Below, piece after piece: positions 9,985-21,297 of a DNA stretch of 64,000 nucleotides (the stretch's first letter is position 1; each line of letters starts with the position of its first letter). The stretch spans positions 85,369,723-85,433,722 of the forward strand of contig OZ024834.1 of NCBI GenBank assembly GCA_964016985.1. The letters run 5' to 3'. Source of the DNA: Anodontia alba (taxonomy: Eukaryota; Mollusca; Bivalvia; Lucinida; Lucinidae). A program made the position numbers and the translations under genes. The notes beneath the pieces were generated by a model. It saw only the letters and a list, made by a program, of their open reading frames with translations, ran no database searches and was not told where the DNA came from.

Positions 9985-12900
9985 CTGCAAAACAAAATCA
10001 AGGGTACAGTAAATATCCTAAATTTGGAAGACTTTATTCCATAACTTTTTTTGCCTAAATTTTGCTCTTTATGAAGCTGTTCCTTAAAATACTTAGTGGA
10101 ATGACAGTGTAGACGTTGATCAGACTAATCCTTGGAGGAGTCTGATTTGGGTCTACCCTGCTTGCATATGCTATTTTCTCTGAACATTTGGTGTACCAAA
10201 TTTTCGGACATTTACTGCAAACAATATGTCCTTTGTTTGTCTGAAACTTGCAAAGACTCATTTTGTCAGTAAATGGAACAAAAGCATGGGGATGACAATG
10301 AGAGTAGTTACATTTGTCATCTGCAAAGCGTAAAATAAAACTTTCGAACAAACAAATCTATTTATAGTTTTGTATGCATGTAAAATCATTCCCTATTGTC
10401 TAAAAATTTTTCTTTAGAAAACATTTCCTTCAATTATCGTGAAACTACTTTTTTTTTTTCAGGACAAAAGCTGCAAGAATAGGACTGGAGATTTTTCTGA
10501 GGGTCTGGCGGTTGGGGTAAATACCGATAGAAACTCTTTACTTCTGAGTATAAAGGAAATAAAAGGATTTTTCCTCAATGGTACTCTTAAAGAAAAGTTC
10601 AGGTCCTGTCCTAGAATCTACTTTTTTTTTCTTTTTTTTTTGTTTCTTTTTTCTTTCTTTTGTGAAGAAATATATAAATATTAATCTGTATAGGGTTAAA
10701 ATGTCTATTTTCTTCTGAAAATATGACCAGTGCAGAGTTCCTGCAGGATTACGGGATTTTAGCATGATTTGCCATTTTGGTCCCAAATTACAAACTGCAT
10801 AGAATATTACACATAGAACCTAAATTTAATTAGGTGCATTTTGATTCCTTATGTGCATACTTTGGTATTTTTAATCTTGCAGGCCCAGTTTAAATGTCTG
10901 TTTAAATTAAACATATCAAAGTTTTGTTTGTGTTAAGGTTTTACGGCCCAGTCAACCCAATGGGGTCGTGGAGGGCGGTCAGTTTACCTAACCACACTTT
11001 TACTGGGCAGGCTTAGTCCTCTAAGTGATTAACCAGTATTGTGCACATTCTTCTGCCAGAAACTGACAACTGCCCTTCTTGAATCAGCGGAAGGGAGAGA
11101 ATGACCGTAGAAAGAATCGTATCAAAGAGTCATACCATGTTTCACCTTCTTCCTGTCACGAGGAGGCTCCTTCAAGGCCTTGATAATCAATGAGGCGGCA
11201 CTTGGCACAACATCAATCTTTGCTTGTCTGTTCTGTATTGTAAGTCTACATGTGATCTTCAGACCTTTCCAATCACCAGTGTTCTTCTGGATATCATCAC
11301 CAATTTTCTTTGGAGACTGAAAAACAGTTTTCCAGTTTTTTCATCAAGTTTGAAAGTAGGAGGCTAAAATCCTGAAGAAGAGGGCAGGCACTATAGAGAC
11401 AGATAAAGGTGCCATTTGACAAAGTCTTCAGGCCAAGCAAACTTTATATCAAATGACACACAATTTTTTTTTTTCAAAGAAAATTGGCATTCCATGAAAT
11501 TTTAAGACCTTTTTTTTTAAAAAAAAAATAAATAGAAAATGTGTTCGATGCTTTTAAGGTTATTGTAGTTCTAAGGCCATGCTGAAAGAGCAGAAAGCAA
11601 TTTAGCCTCCTACCAATGGAAGGCTAGATTTCACCGCAGAAAATTGTTTTTGCTTGTTTCAAGCATAAAGGTGGTGCAGTGTATGAAGTCTGAGGCATTC
11701 CGACTTCCTCACAAGGAAGTAATAACCAGTATTACAGAAAAAGCTACATGTATTTTGAACCATCATACCTTCAAGAAATTTGCAGAATGGCTATGATGTC
11801 GCAACTGCTGGTAGTGTTTAAGAAGCAGAGCTAAACGCAATGACTAAACATGGTTCAGCCAAGCATGAAATATAGACCAAGGTCAGTCACGTTTGATTCA
11901 GCAGGCAGGATGCATCATGGCAGATGTGTATAGGAAGTTTGATTAGCCTAAAAGTCTTGGGTTTGAGAAACTTAGCTAAACACAGACTTAACACTGTTGG
12001 CACCGATTACAATGCCATAAACTGATCCATATGTCACTTCCGTTTGCTAAAGCCCATGCTACACGAAGTTAGTTTGGTTTGGTCCACATTACACGTACTA
12101 AGGTCAAATTGAGCTGGACTGTTTACCGAAGGCCTAGAAATAAATGTTCTGTTTCCGATTTCATCACCAACATGACCAATTTTGGTCGATAGGTCGGCAA
12201 CTTAGTCAATGAATTGTAATTTTTTTAAACGGAATCTTAAAATATTTTGAGTTCTCTACTGAACATTTGACCATTTTTGAATACCAATGATAAAGGGGAG
12301 CTGTGTTAAAAAGCTTTTATTTTATATTTTAGGCCGAGATGTGGCTGCACGCTTCGAAATAAAATGCACTGATGTGCTTGGTTTGGCATGTAAGGGTGTA
12401 GCAACATGAAACTGGACCTTTTACGTGTAAAACATGGTACACCTGCTCCCTACAATGAGCATGCATGTATCTGATAATCTTTCAGAACATTTATGTGACC
12501 CATATCAGAAACATGCTCAGTCTTTATGTTACTGGTTCACCAATGCAAGTAGTAGTTGATGGTAGATATGGTTAGTAGTACACAAAGGGGAAGAACTCAC
12601 CAGACCTAAAGGACCAATCTTGGGAGCCAAAGTAGAAGTGGCAGGAACTTCTCCACCCACAGCTCGTACATAAACTGAAATAACAGTAACTAAATAAGAA
12701 TTCAACAGAAAATTAGTTTTTGATTGACCTTTTATAAAGTCATAAATTTGACAGCTATTGCATGCACGTATGATAGGTATTTTATACATGTAAATGGTGC
12801 CGAATAATTGATGTCGGGTTTAACTACAAACTGTGACCAATCCCCACCTCAACTGCTGTAGCAATGCTTGTGTAGCTAGGTTTTAGTCCGTTTTTTTGTG

Positions 12901-15564
12901 GACACTATGATCTTCTTTGTTTGATTTGGGCTAAACATCGCTTTCAACAATCTTTCAGTCATATCGCGACGGTGTCTGGATGTGGCAGGGAGCTCAATGC
13001 TCACTTTTAGAGTGCGCCTTACTGAAATACCATGCCCCAGACACTTTAACATATTCCACCCAGTCACATTATACTGAAACTGAGCCAACCAGTTATAGCT
13101 CTTTCTTAATGCTGAGCGCCATAGCTCTACTTTCTTAATGCTGAGCGCCAAGTGAAAGAGCAGCTGGTACCATTTTTAAAGTCTTTGGTATGACCCAGCC
13201 GGGGAACAAACCCGCAACCTCCCGGTCACAAAGCGGATGCTCTACCACTGAGCCTGTTGTAGGACACTATGATCTGGTTATTCAAGTATATGTGAAAAGA
13301 CCAGGGCAGTTGACGGAATATGAATAACATTTTTCTTGTGACAGTCTGGTTGTTACTGCGATTTTCATGCAGTAGTTATTTTTCTGCTTATAAGTGTTTT
13401 TTTCCATACTTAAATAACCACTTGATATGCAGAGTTCTCGGAAACGCCGAATCCGGCGTATTTTTACGCCTATTTTTGCTTTTGTACGCGTAAAATTTCC
13501 TTCCGAGGATTCTCATTTACGCGCTATTGCCACCGGACGTCCAAACTGAACTTCAAAGACGTACCGCGGACTTCCGAAATTTCTTTTGTCCGTCGAAATC
13601 GATACCCGAGATGTCCAAACATTGTCAAAAAGCCCGCCCACTTTTAACGAGTTGTATGATCTTTGCCCCGCCTACTTATTGGAAATTCGCTACCTGTGTT
13701 GACTGAGCTTTAAGGACGTCCCACTTTCCGCTTGCGGGAGTTTTATTGACATTGGTGTCAAGCGTCGCGGCACCCTTTTGATGGCTGCGTGATCACTGTG
13801 TGTATTTGTTACGCGTGCTGAGTTGATTAATTGATGTTTGTATAATTAAACTTTCTTCTGCGACACCCGAAAATATTCGGTGAAATTATATGAAGTCATT
13901 ATTATTTTTAAATATTCACGTCTTAAAATCTTAAATTATTATTTTGGTAAGAACGTGTGTCGTCTGAAAACACCTCAACACTTCCGGGAGTTACCGAGTG
14001 AAATTAAATAAATAAATAACAATTATGCACAGAACGCAAATTTAAATCTTTTCTAATTTAGAAGCTTATGTTTGTCATGACAACAATAGCAATTTTTCAA
14101 ATGAGAAGAAAACATATTTTTCGTCAAAATTTTCGGAAAACCCGTTTCTAAATTCGTAGCCTTGTTCCGGCTGCGCTGTTTCCCAGCGCGGAAAAGACGC
14201 AAAGTAAGTCTAAATATAGGCGAATTGCGATGGTTTTGCTTGCTATTCTCCGCGAACGAACGTATTGCTGTTGGTAACTCATCGAGAGCTGCCTTTTATT
14301 TGTTTGTTGTTGGCGCCGTTTCCCCGCAATTTTTGTAAAGTAAGCAACTCGCTCGCTCGTGTTGATCAGCTTCAGTCCGAGCCATTATTTCATGAAATAC
14401 ATTTCTGCAAAATAATTTCAGCATAGTTTGTTTTTAAGAAAACATGTTTTGGGTGTTTTCTCTCATGTATTTTCTTTTCTTTTTTTCTTTCTCTGGGCTT
14501 TGAAACGAACGCGAAGTTGGACCAATGTTGATGCTTTCTCTAAGGTCCGACATACAAGTACAGGCTTTCCAAAAAAATGCGATCGAATTTTAATAAGCGA
14601 TAAGGATATGTTTAAAACACATCTAAGAGAAGTGTATATCATGATGATTCTTTGTTACACTGAATTAAGAACCTCTGTTCTACTAAAGAAAGGGCAGACT
14701 GCCGCAGCAGGGAAAAAAGCGGGACTTCCTAGATTTTCCTGTGGGACTTCCAAATTTGAGGGGTAGGAAGTCTGGGACTTCCTGAGTCTGGAAGTTAATG
14801 GAAGACCTGTCACTATTTCCTAAGCCCCAAAAGCTTTTGGATCCTTACCAGACACTCAGTGGTCAAGGTTAACTATGTTGAAAAATGAAGTTGTCCAGAC
14901 AATGTCCTTAAATATTAAGTTTTCATATTTAGCCGAAAACTCCAAGTTTTCTAGGTCAAACTCCTATTTTTCAATTTTAACTCCAACTTTTCTCAGAGAT
15001 GGATTCTTAAACTCCTGCTTTCAAAATCCTAGTGAGAACTCTGGATATGCCTTGACATTTATCAGTTAATTTTGTAGGACACCCATTTCATGTGATTTTT
15101 GTTGACAATAGTATGAGGACTTGTTAACAATTGTATGAGGACGTAGTAAATTTCGTCGCCATAGATTATTCTTAAAACACTTAAACCCTTGTGGGTTTTT
15201 TTCGTCATCTCCCAGATATGGGAGGAAAGAGACGCTAGAGGAGATGAAAAAAATGGGACAGAGAAAGAGGAGCAGGAATGAGTGAAGAAACAAAAAAAAA
15301 TCTTTCGCATTCGATCTCCCAACATGCACTAAGTTGTGCCTTATTTTTAAATCAAGTACACCCTATTCAATCTTCATCTGCTTTACCTTTTCTTCAAGAA
15401 AGATGTAATGTCAAAGTATACGTAATACTCTTCACTGGGTGTTTATTAATACCTGGCAGAGGATCTTCTTCACCACGTGAACAGCTTCACGATTCCATCG
15501 CACTAAACATCCTTAATCTTAACTTACCAACCATAACAGCGGTCGGATCGAATTTCGGAGGCAT
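9877..15564 (-). CDS. RPL12: 60S ribosomal protein L12 (uL11), exons 1-4, 3' end missing
   Basis: Structural protein of the large ribosomal subunit. With the P-stalk proteins it forms the stalk base that contacts 23/28S rRNA and translation factors. Four minus-strand exons (15564-15528, 12674-12601, 11316-11136, 9984-9877) join in frame through GT-AG introns to 133 codons plus one base. The protein starts [10 protein letters not shown] and contains [64 protein letters not shown] and [20 protein letters not shown]. These match eukaryotic L12 at every position class without gaps. The family is about 165 residues long, so the last ~32 (GTAQSVGC...-type tail) are missing. They would need a further exon left of position 1, making the last intron longer than 9.8 kb. 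The start is the only upstream ATG in frame and matches the conserved MPPKFDP. Very confident. Confidence 0.97.
10107..10166. repeat. Hairpin MITE core, family H ('TGTAGA' hairpin)
   Basis: Inverted arms 'cagtgtagac.ttgatcagac' and 'tctgatttgggtctacc' around a short loop, in RPL12 intron 3. Family H recurs throughout the window, alone or inside larger MITEs: arms read roughly AAACAGTGTAGAYCCNGATC and its complement. Confidence 0.6.
10924..11114 (-). mobile_element. S1 SINE, tRNA head missing
   Basis: Matches the tail and body of the S1 SINEs at 56922-57230 and 60981-61281 but stops at 'gaatgaccgtagaaa', so the tRNA-like head is absent (5' truncation). It sits in RPL12 intron 3, ~21 bp from the exon 3 donor. 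Confidence 0.85.
11136..11316 (-). CDS. RPL12: RPL12 coding exon 3
   Basis: 181 nt encoding from [12 protein letters not shown] to DRKKVKH plus one base; acceptor TTTTTCAG, donor CATG|GTATGA. A truncated SINE begins about 20 bp into the following intron. Confidence 0.96.
11775..11925. repeat. Dispersed repeat shared with 57940-58075
   Basis: Both copies share 'gaatggctatg', 'tgtcgcaactgctggt', 'agccaagcatgaaa' and 'ggtcaagggcagt'-like words in the same order. Family not recognised. Confidence 0.6.
12601..12674 (-). CDS. RPL12: RPL12 coding exon 2
   Basis: 74 nt encoding (V)[16 protein letters not shown] and PKIGPLGL; acceptor TTATTTCAG, donor CTG|GTGAGTT, ending in phase 0. Confidence 0.96.
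12914..13261 (-). mobile_element. tRNA-headed SINE (family S2) with 14-bp target duplications
   Basis: Flanked by the perfect direct repeat GGACACTATGATCT (12900-12913 and 13262-13275). The minus strand starts with a tRNA-like head, box A GGCTCAGTGGTAGAGC, degenerate box B and a GUG-like anticodon loop. It ends in an 'ATCAAACAAAG' type tail. It lies in RPL12 intron 1 in the gene's orientation. A truncated relative is at 55739-55960. Confidence 0.85.
13430..15043. mobile_element. 1.6 kb DNA element, 10-bp TIRs, 6-bp target duplication
   Basis: Perfect 10-bp terminal inverted repeats CAGAGTTCTC (13430-13439) and GAGAACTCTG (15034-15043) are flanked immediately by the direct repeat GATATG (13424-13429 and 15044-15049). 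The left part is richer in CpG ('aaacgccgaatccggcgta') than its surroundings. Its longest frame (112 codons from 14428) shows no transposase motif, so it looks non-autonomous. It lies in RPL12 intron 1. Superfamily not assigned; a 6-bp duplication is unusual. Confidence 0.75.
15176..15297 (-). repeat. Dispersed repeat with polypyrimidine body, family P
   Basis: In reverse orientation it matches 35300-35470 and 45150-45300: 'cattcctgttcctctttctt', 'catctcctct', then a 'gggtttaa' end. The complete copies end 'ggttgacgtgtcgttaaacc', typical of tRNA-derived SINE tails in molluscs. Confidence 0.65.
15528..15564 (-). CDS. RPL12: RPL12 coding exon 1
   Basis: Encodes [12 protein letters not shown] plus one base (phase 1); the donor on the minus strand is G|GTAAGTT. 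The ATG complement is at 15562-15564. Confidence 0.95.
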
Positions 15565-15674
15565 TTTTCTAGTAGATTTATTATTTAACGTCAAATAATC
15601 TCCGGCGTTGGTGTTGGATGAGCCCGATAGGACACGACCAAAATAAGTTGCACCACCCGGCTACAATGGATGTG

Positions 15675-15703
15675 CGGAAAGAGGAAGTGTGGTAGACTTC
15701 CGG
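15675..15703 (-). promoter_or_regulatory. Candidate RPL12 core promoter: ETS site and TOP-like start
   Basis: On the minus strand CCGGAAGT (15696-15703) is an ETS/GABP-type site. The pyrimidine tract CTTCCTCTTTCC (15676-15687) follows, resembling the 5' TOP start of ribosomal protein mRNAs. It lies 111-139 bp upstream of the RPL12 ATG. The start site is inferred from these motifs, not from transcript data. Confidence 0.5.
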
Positions 15704-15726
15704 TATGTAGAAAAACAAGAAAAACG

Positions 15727-15758
15727 TTTTTTTTTTTTTTTTTTTTTTTTTTCATAAA

Positions 15759-15792
<34 letters not shown>

Positions 15793-15793
15793 G
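15727..15793. repeat. Poly-T and (ATT)n microsatellite
   Basis: A T run is followed by repeated ATT triplets, directly upstream of the candidate RPL12 promoter. Confidence 0.95.
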
Positions 15794-15888
15794 TCACGCT
15801 TTTTGCCCTTTTTATTCAAACTTAAAATTACTGTTTTTACCATACGTTCTTGTTTTGTCCTACTGTGCTGCATCACCCTCAATTATGC

Positions 15889-17330
15889 TCCCAACTTCGA
15901 AGAAGTTGGAGGGGCATATATTGCCTCTGGGACGTGCATGCGTGCGTCCGTTACGCTGTTTGAGGCATGGCATCAAACTTCGGAACTCCTCATGAAAACA
16001 TAGCTGACACGTATTTTATTCCCATCAAGATTATGCCCCTTTCCTGAGTTATGGCCCTTTGAAAAAATATGGTTGAAATCTTGTCAGCAAAATATCTTAA
16101 AAACTATAGAAACCTTGAAACCTGGTAAATAGATTGATATTGATGAGTTGATGACCTGATTAACTTTTGAATAAATTCTGAAAATTACTTCATGAGTTAT
16201 GGCCCTTTGTAACTTTGGGCATTTTTGCATTGCATGCTTTTTGATGCATAGCATAATTTCTGAAACGTACATGGTAGGGTTTTGAAATTTCATATATGGA
16301 TTCCTCATGAAAAAAATAGCTAACAGATATTTTTTCCCATCAGGATATTGCCCCTTTCCTGAGTTATGATCCTTTGAAAAAATATGGATGAAATCTTGTC
16401 AACAAAATGTCTCAAAAACTATTAAAGCTAGAGCCTTGAAACCTGGTGAATAGATTGGTATTGATAAGTAGATGACCTGATTTACTCTGAATAAATTCTG
16501 AAAAATACTTCATGAGTTATGGCCCTTTGTAAAAAATATCAGCAAAACATCTCTAAAAGCATTCAAGGTAGAGCCTTGAAACCTGGTGAATAGATTGGTA
16601 GTGATGAGTGGATGACCTGATTAACTTTTCAATAAAATTTGAAAAAATACTTCATGCGTTATGGCCCTTTGTAACTTTGGGCATTTTTACATTGCATGCT
16701 TTTTGGTGCATAGCATAACTTTGGAACCGTGCGTGCTAGGATTTTAAAATTTGATATATGGATTCCTCATTAATAAATAGCTTACATATATTTTTTTCTC
16801 ATCAGGATTATGCCCTTTCCTGAGTTATGGCCCTTTGAAAAAAATATGGATGAATCTTGTCAGCTTAATATCTCCAAAACCATTCAAGGTAGAGCCTTGA
16901 AACCCGATGAATAGATTGGTTCTGATGAATAGATGACTTGATTAACTTTTGGATAAATTCTGAAAAATACTTAATGAGTTATGGTCCTTTATAACTTTTG
17001 GCAGTTTACATTGCATGCTTTTTTTATGCATAGCATAACTTTTTAACCGTGCATGTTATGGTTTTAAAATTTCATATATGGATTCCTTATGAAAAAATAG
17101 GTGATACATGTTTTCTTCTCATCAGGATTATGCCCCTTTTCTGAGTTACGGCCTTTTGAAAAAATACCAATGAAATCTTGTCAGCAAAATATCTCAAAAA
17201 CTGTTGAAGCTAGAGCCTTGAAACTTGGTGAGTAGATAGGTAGTGATGAGTAGATGATTTTTTAATAAATTCTAAAAAATACTACATGAGTTATGACCCT
17301 TTGTAAATTTAGGCATTTGTCAGGTTCGCT
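15889..17330. repeat. Degenerate ~300-bp tandem repeat with terminal hairpin
   Basis: Starts with the hairpin CTCCCAACTTCGAAGAAGTT. Landmarks 'ctgagttatggcccttt', 'agagccttgaaacctggtga' and 'gcatgctttttggtgcatag' then recur at about 16050, 16365, 16820 and 17130. This style of element (end hairpin, internal repeats) is common in bivalve genomes; coding capacity is absent. Confidence 0.75.
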
Positions 17331-17475
17331 ACTTTAAATTATAAATCTGTTTACAAACAAGTTCTGTGTAAGTCAAGTTCAAGTTGGGGGCATAGTGTTT
17401 TATAAACACCATCTCTAGTTCCTGAGTGTTATGCGCAGGGATACGTGCGTGAGAATGAATGTAAAAAATATAGTA

Positions 17476-17675
17476 NNNNNNNNNNNNNNNNNNNNNNNNN
17501 NNNNNNNNNNNNNNNNNNNNNNNNNNNNNNNNNNNNNNNNNNNNNNNNNNNNNNNNNNNNNNNNNNNNNNNNNNNNNNNNNNNNNNNNNNNNNNNNNNNN
17601 NNNNNNNNNNNNNNNNNNNNNNNNNNNNNNNNNNNNNNNNNNNNNNNNNNNNNNNNNNNNNNNNNNNNNNNNNNN
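17476..17675. other. Assembly gap (200 N)
   Basis: Exactly 200 N, probably a fixed-size placeholder. It falls at the edge of the tandem array that follows, so array copies may be missing or collapsed here. Confidence 0.98.
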
Positions 17676-19260
17676 CTAGAACAATCTTGGTAGAGGATCA
17701 CCAAAAGAACATTTCTGCAAAATTATATGGAAATCGGTCCAGTGGTTTCGGACAAGATGATATTTACATTTTTCTATATATAGGGAAAATAAGCTCTGCC
17801 CCCTGGCGGCCATGTTTTTTGACAAATCCAAATGACTCGAGCAATCTTGGTAGAGGATCACTAAAGGAACATTTCTACAAAATTATATGGAAATCGGTCC
17901 AGTGGTTCTGACAAGAAGATTTTTAAAGTTTTCTATATAGATACATAGGGAAAATAAGCCCCACCCCCTGGCAGCCATGTTTTTTGACGAATCCAAATGG
18001 CTTGAACAATCTTGGTAGAGGATCACCAAAGGAACATTTTTGCAAAATTATATTGAAGTCGGTCCAGTGGTTTCGGACAAGAACACTTTTAAATTTTTCT
18101 ATATAGATATATAGGGAAAATAAGCCCTGCCCTCTGGCGGCCATGTTTTTTGACAAATCCAAATGGCTTGAACAATCTTGGTAGAGGATCACCAAAGGAA
18201 CATTTCTGCAAAATTATATGGAAATCGGTCCAGTGGTTTCGGACAAGAAGATTTTTACATTTTTCAATATAGATATATATAGGGAAAATAAGCCCCGCTC
18301 CCTGGCGGCCATGTTTTTTGACTAATCGAAATGGCTCGAACAATCTTGGTAGAGGATCACCAAAGGAACATTTCTGTAAAATTATATGGAAATCGGTCCA
18401 GTGGTTTCTGACAAGAAGATTTTTAAAGTTTTCTATATAGATATATAGGGAAATTAAGCCCCGCCCCCTGGCGGCCATGTTTTTGACGAATTCAAATGGC
18501 TTGAACAATCTTGGTAGAGGATCACTAAAGGAACATTTTTGCAAAATTACATTAAAATCGGTCCAGTGGTTTCGGACAAGAAGATTTTTAAAGTTTTCTA
18601 TATAGATATATAGGGAAAATAAGCCCCGCCCCCTGGCGGCCATGTTTTTTTGACGAATCCAAATGGCCTGAACAATCTTCGTAGAGGATCACCAAAGGAA
18701 CATTTCTGCAAAATTATATGGAAATCAGTCCTGCGGTTTCTGACAAGAAGATTTTTAAAGTTTTCTATATAGATACATAGGGAAAATAAGCCCCGCCCCC
18801 TAGCGGCCATTTTTTTTGACGAATCCAAATGGCTTGAACAATCTTGGTAGAGGATCACCAAAGGAACATTACTGCAAAATTACATTGAAATCGGTCCAGT
18901 GGTTTCTGACAAGAAGATTTTTAAAGTTTTCTATATAGATACATAGGGAAAATAAGCCCCGCCCCCTGGCGGCCATATTTTTTGACGAATCCAAATGGCT
19001 TGAACAATCTTGGTAGAGGATCACCAAAGGAACATTACTGCAAAATTACATTGAAATCGGTCCAGTGGTTTCTGACAAGAAGATTTTTTAAGTTTTTTAT
19101 ATAGATACATAGGGAAAATAAGCCCCGCCCCTGGCGGCCATGTTTTTTGACGAATCCAAATGGCTTGAACAATCTTGGTAGAGGATCACCAAAGGAACAT
19201 TTCTGCAAAATTATATTGAAATCGGTCCAGTGATTTCTGACAAAAAGATTTTTTTAAGTT
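17676..19260. repeat. Tandem array, ~165-bp unit, about ten copies
   Basis: Units are marked by 'caatcttggtagaggatcac', 'aaatcggtccagtggtttc' and 'ccctggcggccatgtttttt', starting near 17680, 17840, 18005, 18170, 18340, 18505, 18670, 18835, 19000 and 19166. Copies are highly similar. The 184-codon minus-strand frame at 18089-18643 is just the repeat read through several units, with the same peptide recurring. Confidence 0.9.
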
Positions 19261-19516
19261 TTTAGTTAAAAAATTTATTTTTAGCTCCTGTGACCTAGAT
19301 ATGCAATAGACCGGAACCATTTGAACAACTTTGAAAGAGGACCAACCAAGGATCATTCCTGTGAAGTTTGGTCAAAATCCAATCAGTGGTTTAGGAGGAG
19401 ATGTTGTTTAAAGATTGTGGACGGACGGACGGACGGACATACGGACGACGACGACGACGATGGTCGGTGAGTGATCACAAAAGCTCACCTTGAGCTTTCA
19501 GCTCAGGTGAGCTAAA
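19261..19516. mobile_element. 3' end of the repeat element that carries the 165-bp array
   Basis: A diverged last unit ('ggaccaaccaaggatcatt') leads to (GGAC)n and (GAC)n runs at 19424-19460. A terminal palindrome follows, with AGCTCACCT and AGGTGAGCT arms around 'tgagctttcagctc' (19482-19513), and then 'aaaaata'. Confidence 0.7.
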
Positions 19517-20062
19517 AATATAGTAAGAATTGAAAGAGTGATAGTGAGGAGTGAAAAAGATGAAAGTGTTTTGTTTGTTAGTTAGAATGAGATTAAAAGC
19601 AGGATGAAAATAATATCGTTCTATGGTCTTGAATAATTGATCTTGCTCACTTCTCTCTTGAGGAAAGATCGCATATGAGAACAGCTTCTGCGGGGAAAAC
19701 AACAGTCATCGGAAAGGATGAACACATGTAGAATGCAAGCATGTACCTGGCGAAAGCTGACTGGATGATTAAGGCTGTGGCGAGCGGTCTTCTTGGGGTT
19801 TTCATTGGCACTGCAACAATGCTATACTAAATTTTGTAAAACATCGCGAGGCGCGAATCATAACGGCGATATTCAAGGGAGCGCCAACCGAGATGACTCA
19901 TGGTTCCGGGTCATTTCGGCCAATTTTAAGGGTGGTTGTTTCGGCCTCGGTAGGTGTGGGTCGTTTCAGCCCCGAGTCGTTCAGCCCAATTTCAATATGG
20001 ACGGAAATGGTTTGGAATTAAAGTAAATGGGCTTATAAAAACGGACGGCTGGGTGGATAAAA
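19517..20062. other. No gene seen
   Basis: Unique-looking sequence. Around 19905-19990 the word 'gggtc(a/g)tttc(g/a)gcc' is reiterated loosely. No splice-bounded coding stretch was recognised. Confidence 0.5.
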
Positions 20063-20067
20063 GAATG

Positions 20068-20128
<61 letters not shown>
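20063..20128. repeat. (GATA)n microsatellite
   Basis: About fifteen GATA/TAGA repeats. Confidence 0.95.
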
Positions 20129-20188
20129 TCTTTCATCCTTGATTTAATTGATTAAATAGTCTTTCATCCTTGATTTAATTGATTAAAG
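20129..20188. repeat. Short tandem duplication
   Basis: 'tctttcatccttgatttaat' with the following bases occurs twice, 31 bp apart, next to the microsatellite. Confidence 0.9.
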
Positions 20189-20562
20189 TATTAATGAAAA
20201 GCGGCAATCATTATTCATGAATGTACATGTTTGTTTTGATACTTGGTAATCTATTTATCATGGTGAGAAAAATCGGGGCAGTTGTAGTTAGTGTTTAATC
20301 CTTAGTGATAATCCAAGTAGTAATCAGTTAATTGAAGTGTGAAAACTCGTGCGTGCTAATTAAATATGGTTTGTTCGACGTTTGACTGTCGGCGAATGGC
20401 GGCCGGACAGTCCTAAAAAGGTTCCCCAAACTGAAGGGTATGACCTTAATAGTGATTAGAGGGCCATTAAACTCCAAACAATCCAAATAAACTTATATAA
20501 AAGTTAATTGTTTTAATCTGTAAAGCACTAAGCAAGTTTGTAATGACAACATTCTAAGATGT

Positions 20563-20905
20563 TTTTTTTTTTTTTTTTTCAAAGAAAATAAGTCTTCTTA
20601 ACATTTCTTGTGACATTTCTTTGTGGTTTATTCTACGAGGCGATTTGTTGTATGTCTTTCCATGTGTCATTTTGTTCTTGTGTTTTTCAGTCCTTTTAGT
20701 ATTGCGATTACCTCGCGTGGGGAAGAGAGAGCTAATCTTAGTACTTTTCGTACGTTTGTTCGATTTGTGCTTGTTTGGATTTGTCGGTTTCCTCTTCCTC
20801 TTGGGGTCTGGGAAGGGCTGCGGTTTGTGATTGTGGCACTCGCTGGACTTTTCTCTTACCTTTTTTTTTTTATGAAATGTCAAGACTTATTTTCTTTGAA
20901 AAAAA
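20563..20905. mobile_element. Foldback element, family F2, with loop
   Basis: Left arm 20580-20620 (CAAAGAAAATAAGTCTT...ACATTTC) and right arm 20874-20899 (GAAATGTCAAGACTTATTTT) are inverted copies, bordered by T and A runs. The ~250-bp loop shares 'gggctgyg.tt.tgattgtggca' with 58160-58195. Confidence 0.7.
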
Positions 20906-21075
20906 ATAAAATAAACACAACTTTTCGAATGCTGTCTATTCCAAATTTTCCGGATGCTTTAAGGATCAAAGTCAGATATTACTTTGCGGTTAAAAAAATC
21001 TGAGCTTGAGTCCAGGATAAAGAGCCAGTCAAATGTAGTTTGATATATATATTTTTATTTTTCAAACAAAATAAG

Positions 21076-21132
21076 TCTTAACATTTGATGTGAATTATCC
21101 GCCAAGCAGATAATTCACATGAACTGTCAAGC
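21076..21132. repeat. F2-type hairpin
   Basis: Arms TTGATGTGAATTATC.GC and GC.GATAATTCACATGAA around a tiny loop, the same arm sequence as the perfect hairpin at 46673-46755. Confidence 0.7.
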
Positions 21133-21297
21133 ATTAATTACTCGTGAAAAATACGGCTAATGTTTGTTAAATAACATAGGATATCTAAGACAAAACGGAC
21201 TTAGCACAAAAACATGCCTATATAATTTTGACCCCCTTATACCCCATTTTTATATAGTAAAACTGGGGTTGCAAGGGGTATACATTATTTTCCTTTG

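Noticed and set aside
12150..12170. C-box-like word in RPL12 intron 1 (possible box C/D snoRNA)
   Set aside because: No matching D box or terminal stem at a sensible distance.
14428..14766. 112-codon frame as a possible transposase of the 13430-15043 element
   Set aside because: No DDE or zinc-finger pattern; Phe-rich start and low-complexity make-up.
15278..15598. 106-codon plus-strand frame over the RPL12 start
   Set aside because: It is antisense to RPL12 exon 1 and its promoter and has no recognisable content.
18089..18643. 184-codon minus-strand open frame
   Set aside because: It is the 165-bp tandem unit read repeatedly, with the same peptide recurring about every 55 residues; no start or splice context.
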